A stretch of DNA of 64,000 nucleotides, taken from the NCBI RefSeq assembly GCF_020217425.1, contig NZ_CP084090.1, forward strand, positions 868,001 to 932,000. The letters are read 5' to 3'. This stretch comes from Halomicrobium urmianum. Its GTDB lineage: Archaea; Halobacteriota; Halobacteria; Halobacteriales; Haloarculaceae. Both the position numbers and the translations under genes were made by a program. This document shows positions 63,680 through 64,000 of this stretch, one piece after another. The notes under the pieces were generated by a model. That model saw only the letters and a list, made by a program, of their open reading frames with translations, did no database searches and was not told the DNA's origin. How positions within the stretch are numbered: position 1 is the first letter of the stretch; every line of letters begins with the position of its first letter.

Positions 63680-64000
63680 ATGTCTAGTATACTCCGGGGA
63701 TTTCTATCTATTCTTGGCGCCAAAATCACCTCTCTTCTACTAAGTTTGTTAATAACTCCGATACTCGTTAGAATACTTGGTAGTAGTCGCTATGGAGACT
63801 ATGCCTTCATCCTTTCAGTTCTCGGGATAACAATGATTCTTGTCAATACGGGTATCTTTGATGGGGTGCGGAAGTACATGGCAGAAGATCGGGGTGAAAA
63901 AGACTGGAAAGAACGCGTATTCGGCTTTTACTCCCGGATAGCAGTCATTTTAGCAGCCATAGCTTCAATTGGATACGGTCTACTTTCTCAGTCACCTTTG
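63680..64000 (+). CDS. Oligosaccharide flippase (Wzx/MATE-like), 3' end off the window
   Basis: 107 codons are visible: an N-terminal amphipathic start (MSSILRGFLSILGAKITSLL), then VLVRILGSSRYGDYAFILSV-type sequence and a second helix (AVILAAIASIGYGLLS). This is the usual start of polysaccharide-export flippases that move lipid-linked repeat units across the membrane. AT-rich like the FkbM gene. Confidence 0.8.
   Translation, partial: MSSILRGFLSILGAKITSLLLSLLITPILVRILGSSRYGDYAFILSVLGITMILVNTGIFDGVRKYMAEDRGEKDWKERVFGFYSRIAVILAAIASIGYGLLSQSPL

Noticed and set aside
1-64000. CRISPR arrays, tRNA and rRNA genes
   Set aside because: No regularly spaced direct repeats, no cloverleaf with a GTTCGA-type loop and matching stems, and no rRNA-like conserved sequence were found by eye. 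A tRNA search program would be the decisive test.

Overview
The window is haloarchaeal chromosome. The DNA is GC-rich with strong third-position G/C bias, and the proteins are very acidic. It carries archaeal-only markers: aRF1, an A-type ATP synthase operon, class I lysyl-tRNA synthetase, S19e, a PDCD5-family protein, and UPF0200/UPF0201. TATA-like boxes commonly lie about 26 to 28 nt before ATG, which fits leaderless transcription. Genus cannot be assigned from sequence alone, and no rRNA, tRNA or CRISPR array was seen.

Bases 1-20000 are mainly core genes: an SDR cut by the window edge, a PP-loop ATPase with a PDCD5 homolog, S19e, a UPF0104 membrane protein, thiL, two M50 site-2 proteases, pyrH-lysS, argS, a MinD-like ATPase and aRF1. 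Between them are arrays of palindromes and a terminal-hairpin IS200/IS605-like remnant that truncates a methyltransferase pseudogene. A DUF7344-type regulator is out of frame at a GA-dinucleotide repeat. A possible small RNA lies after prf1.

Bases 20200-29400 hold the complete A-type ATP synthase operon on the minus strand in the order H-I-K-E-C-F-A-B-D. Bases 29500-49200 carry a quinone-type methyltransferase, a pilin-like protein, a secreted DUF7096-type protein divergent from a membrane-anchored winged-helix regulator, etfBA, a prenyl synthase, and an interrupted yccF. They continue with UPF0200-UPF0201, a HAD hydrolase, a cytochrome b/molybdopterin oxidoreductase fusion, a nuclease lipoprotein, a CBS-MaoC fusion, and a split MgtE pair. 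An acetate-type symporter with its small subunit and universal stress proteins follows, then ffh.

From about 49200 the window becomes accessory DNA. It has a VapBC pair, a DUF2891 gene with three in-frame TGA codons that all sit where Trp is expected, and a GH5-FnIII-cohesin-dockerin protein with a frameshift. It also has a broken HTH regulator, another IS200/IS605-like remnant, and an MntA-HepT pair with a shifted HepT. A surface-glycan cluster follows: an STT3/AglB-like protein with an N-terminal winged-helix-like domain, a sugar transferase, an FkbM methyltransferase and a flippase. From about 60400 composition becomes AT-richer and two broken insertion sequences (IS5- and IS6-type) flank a gene fragment.

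The most notable signals are the TGA-at-Trp gene, a 71-bp palindromic-repeat insertion with 11-bp direct repeats inside yccF that has a near-identical copy elsewhere in the window, hairpin arrays whose arms change together, and the concentration of single-base indels in the 51-62.7 kb segment.
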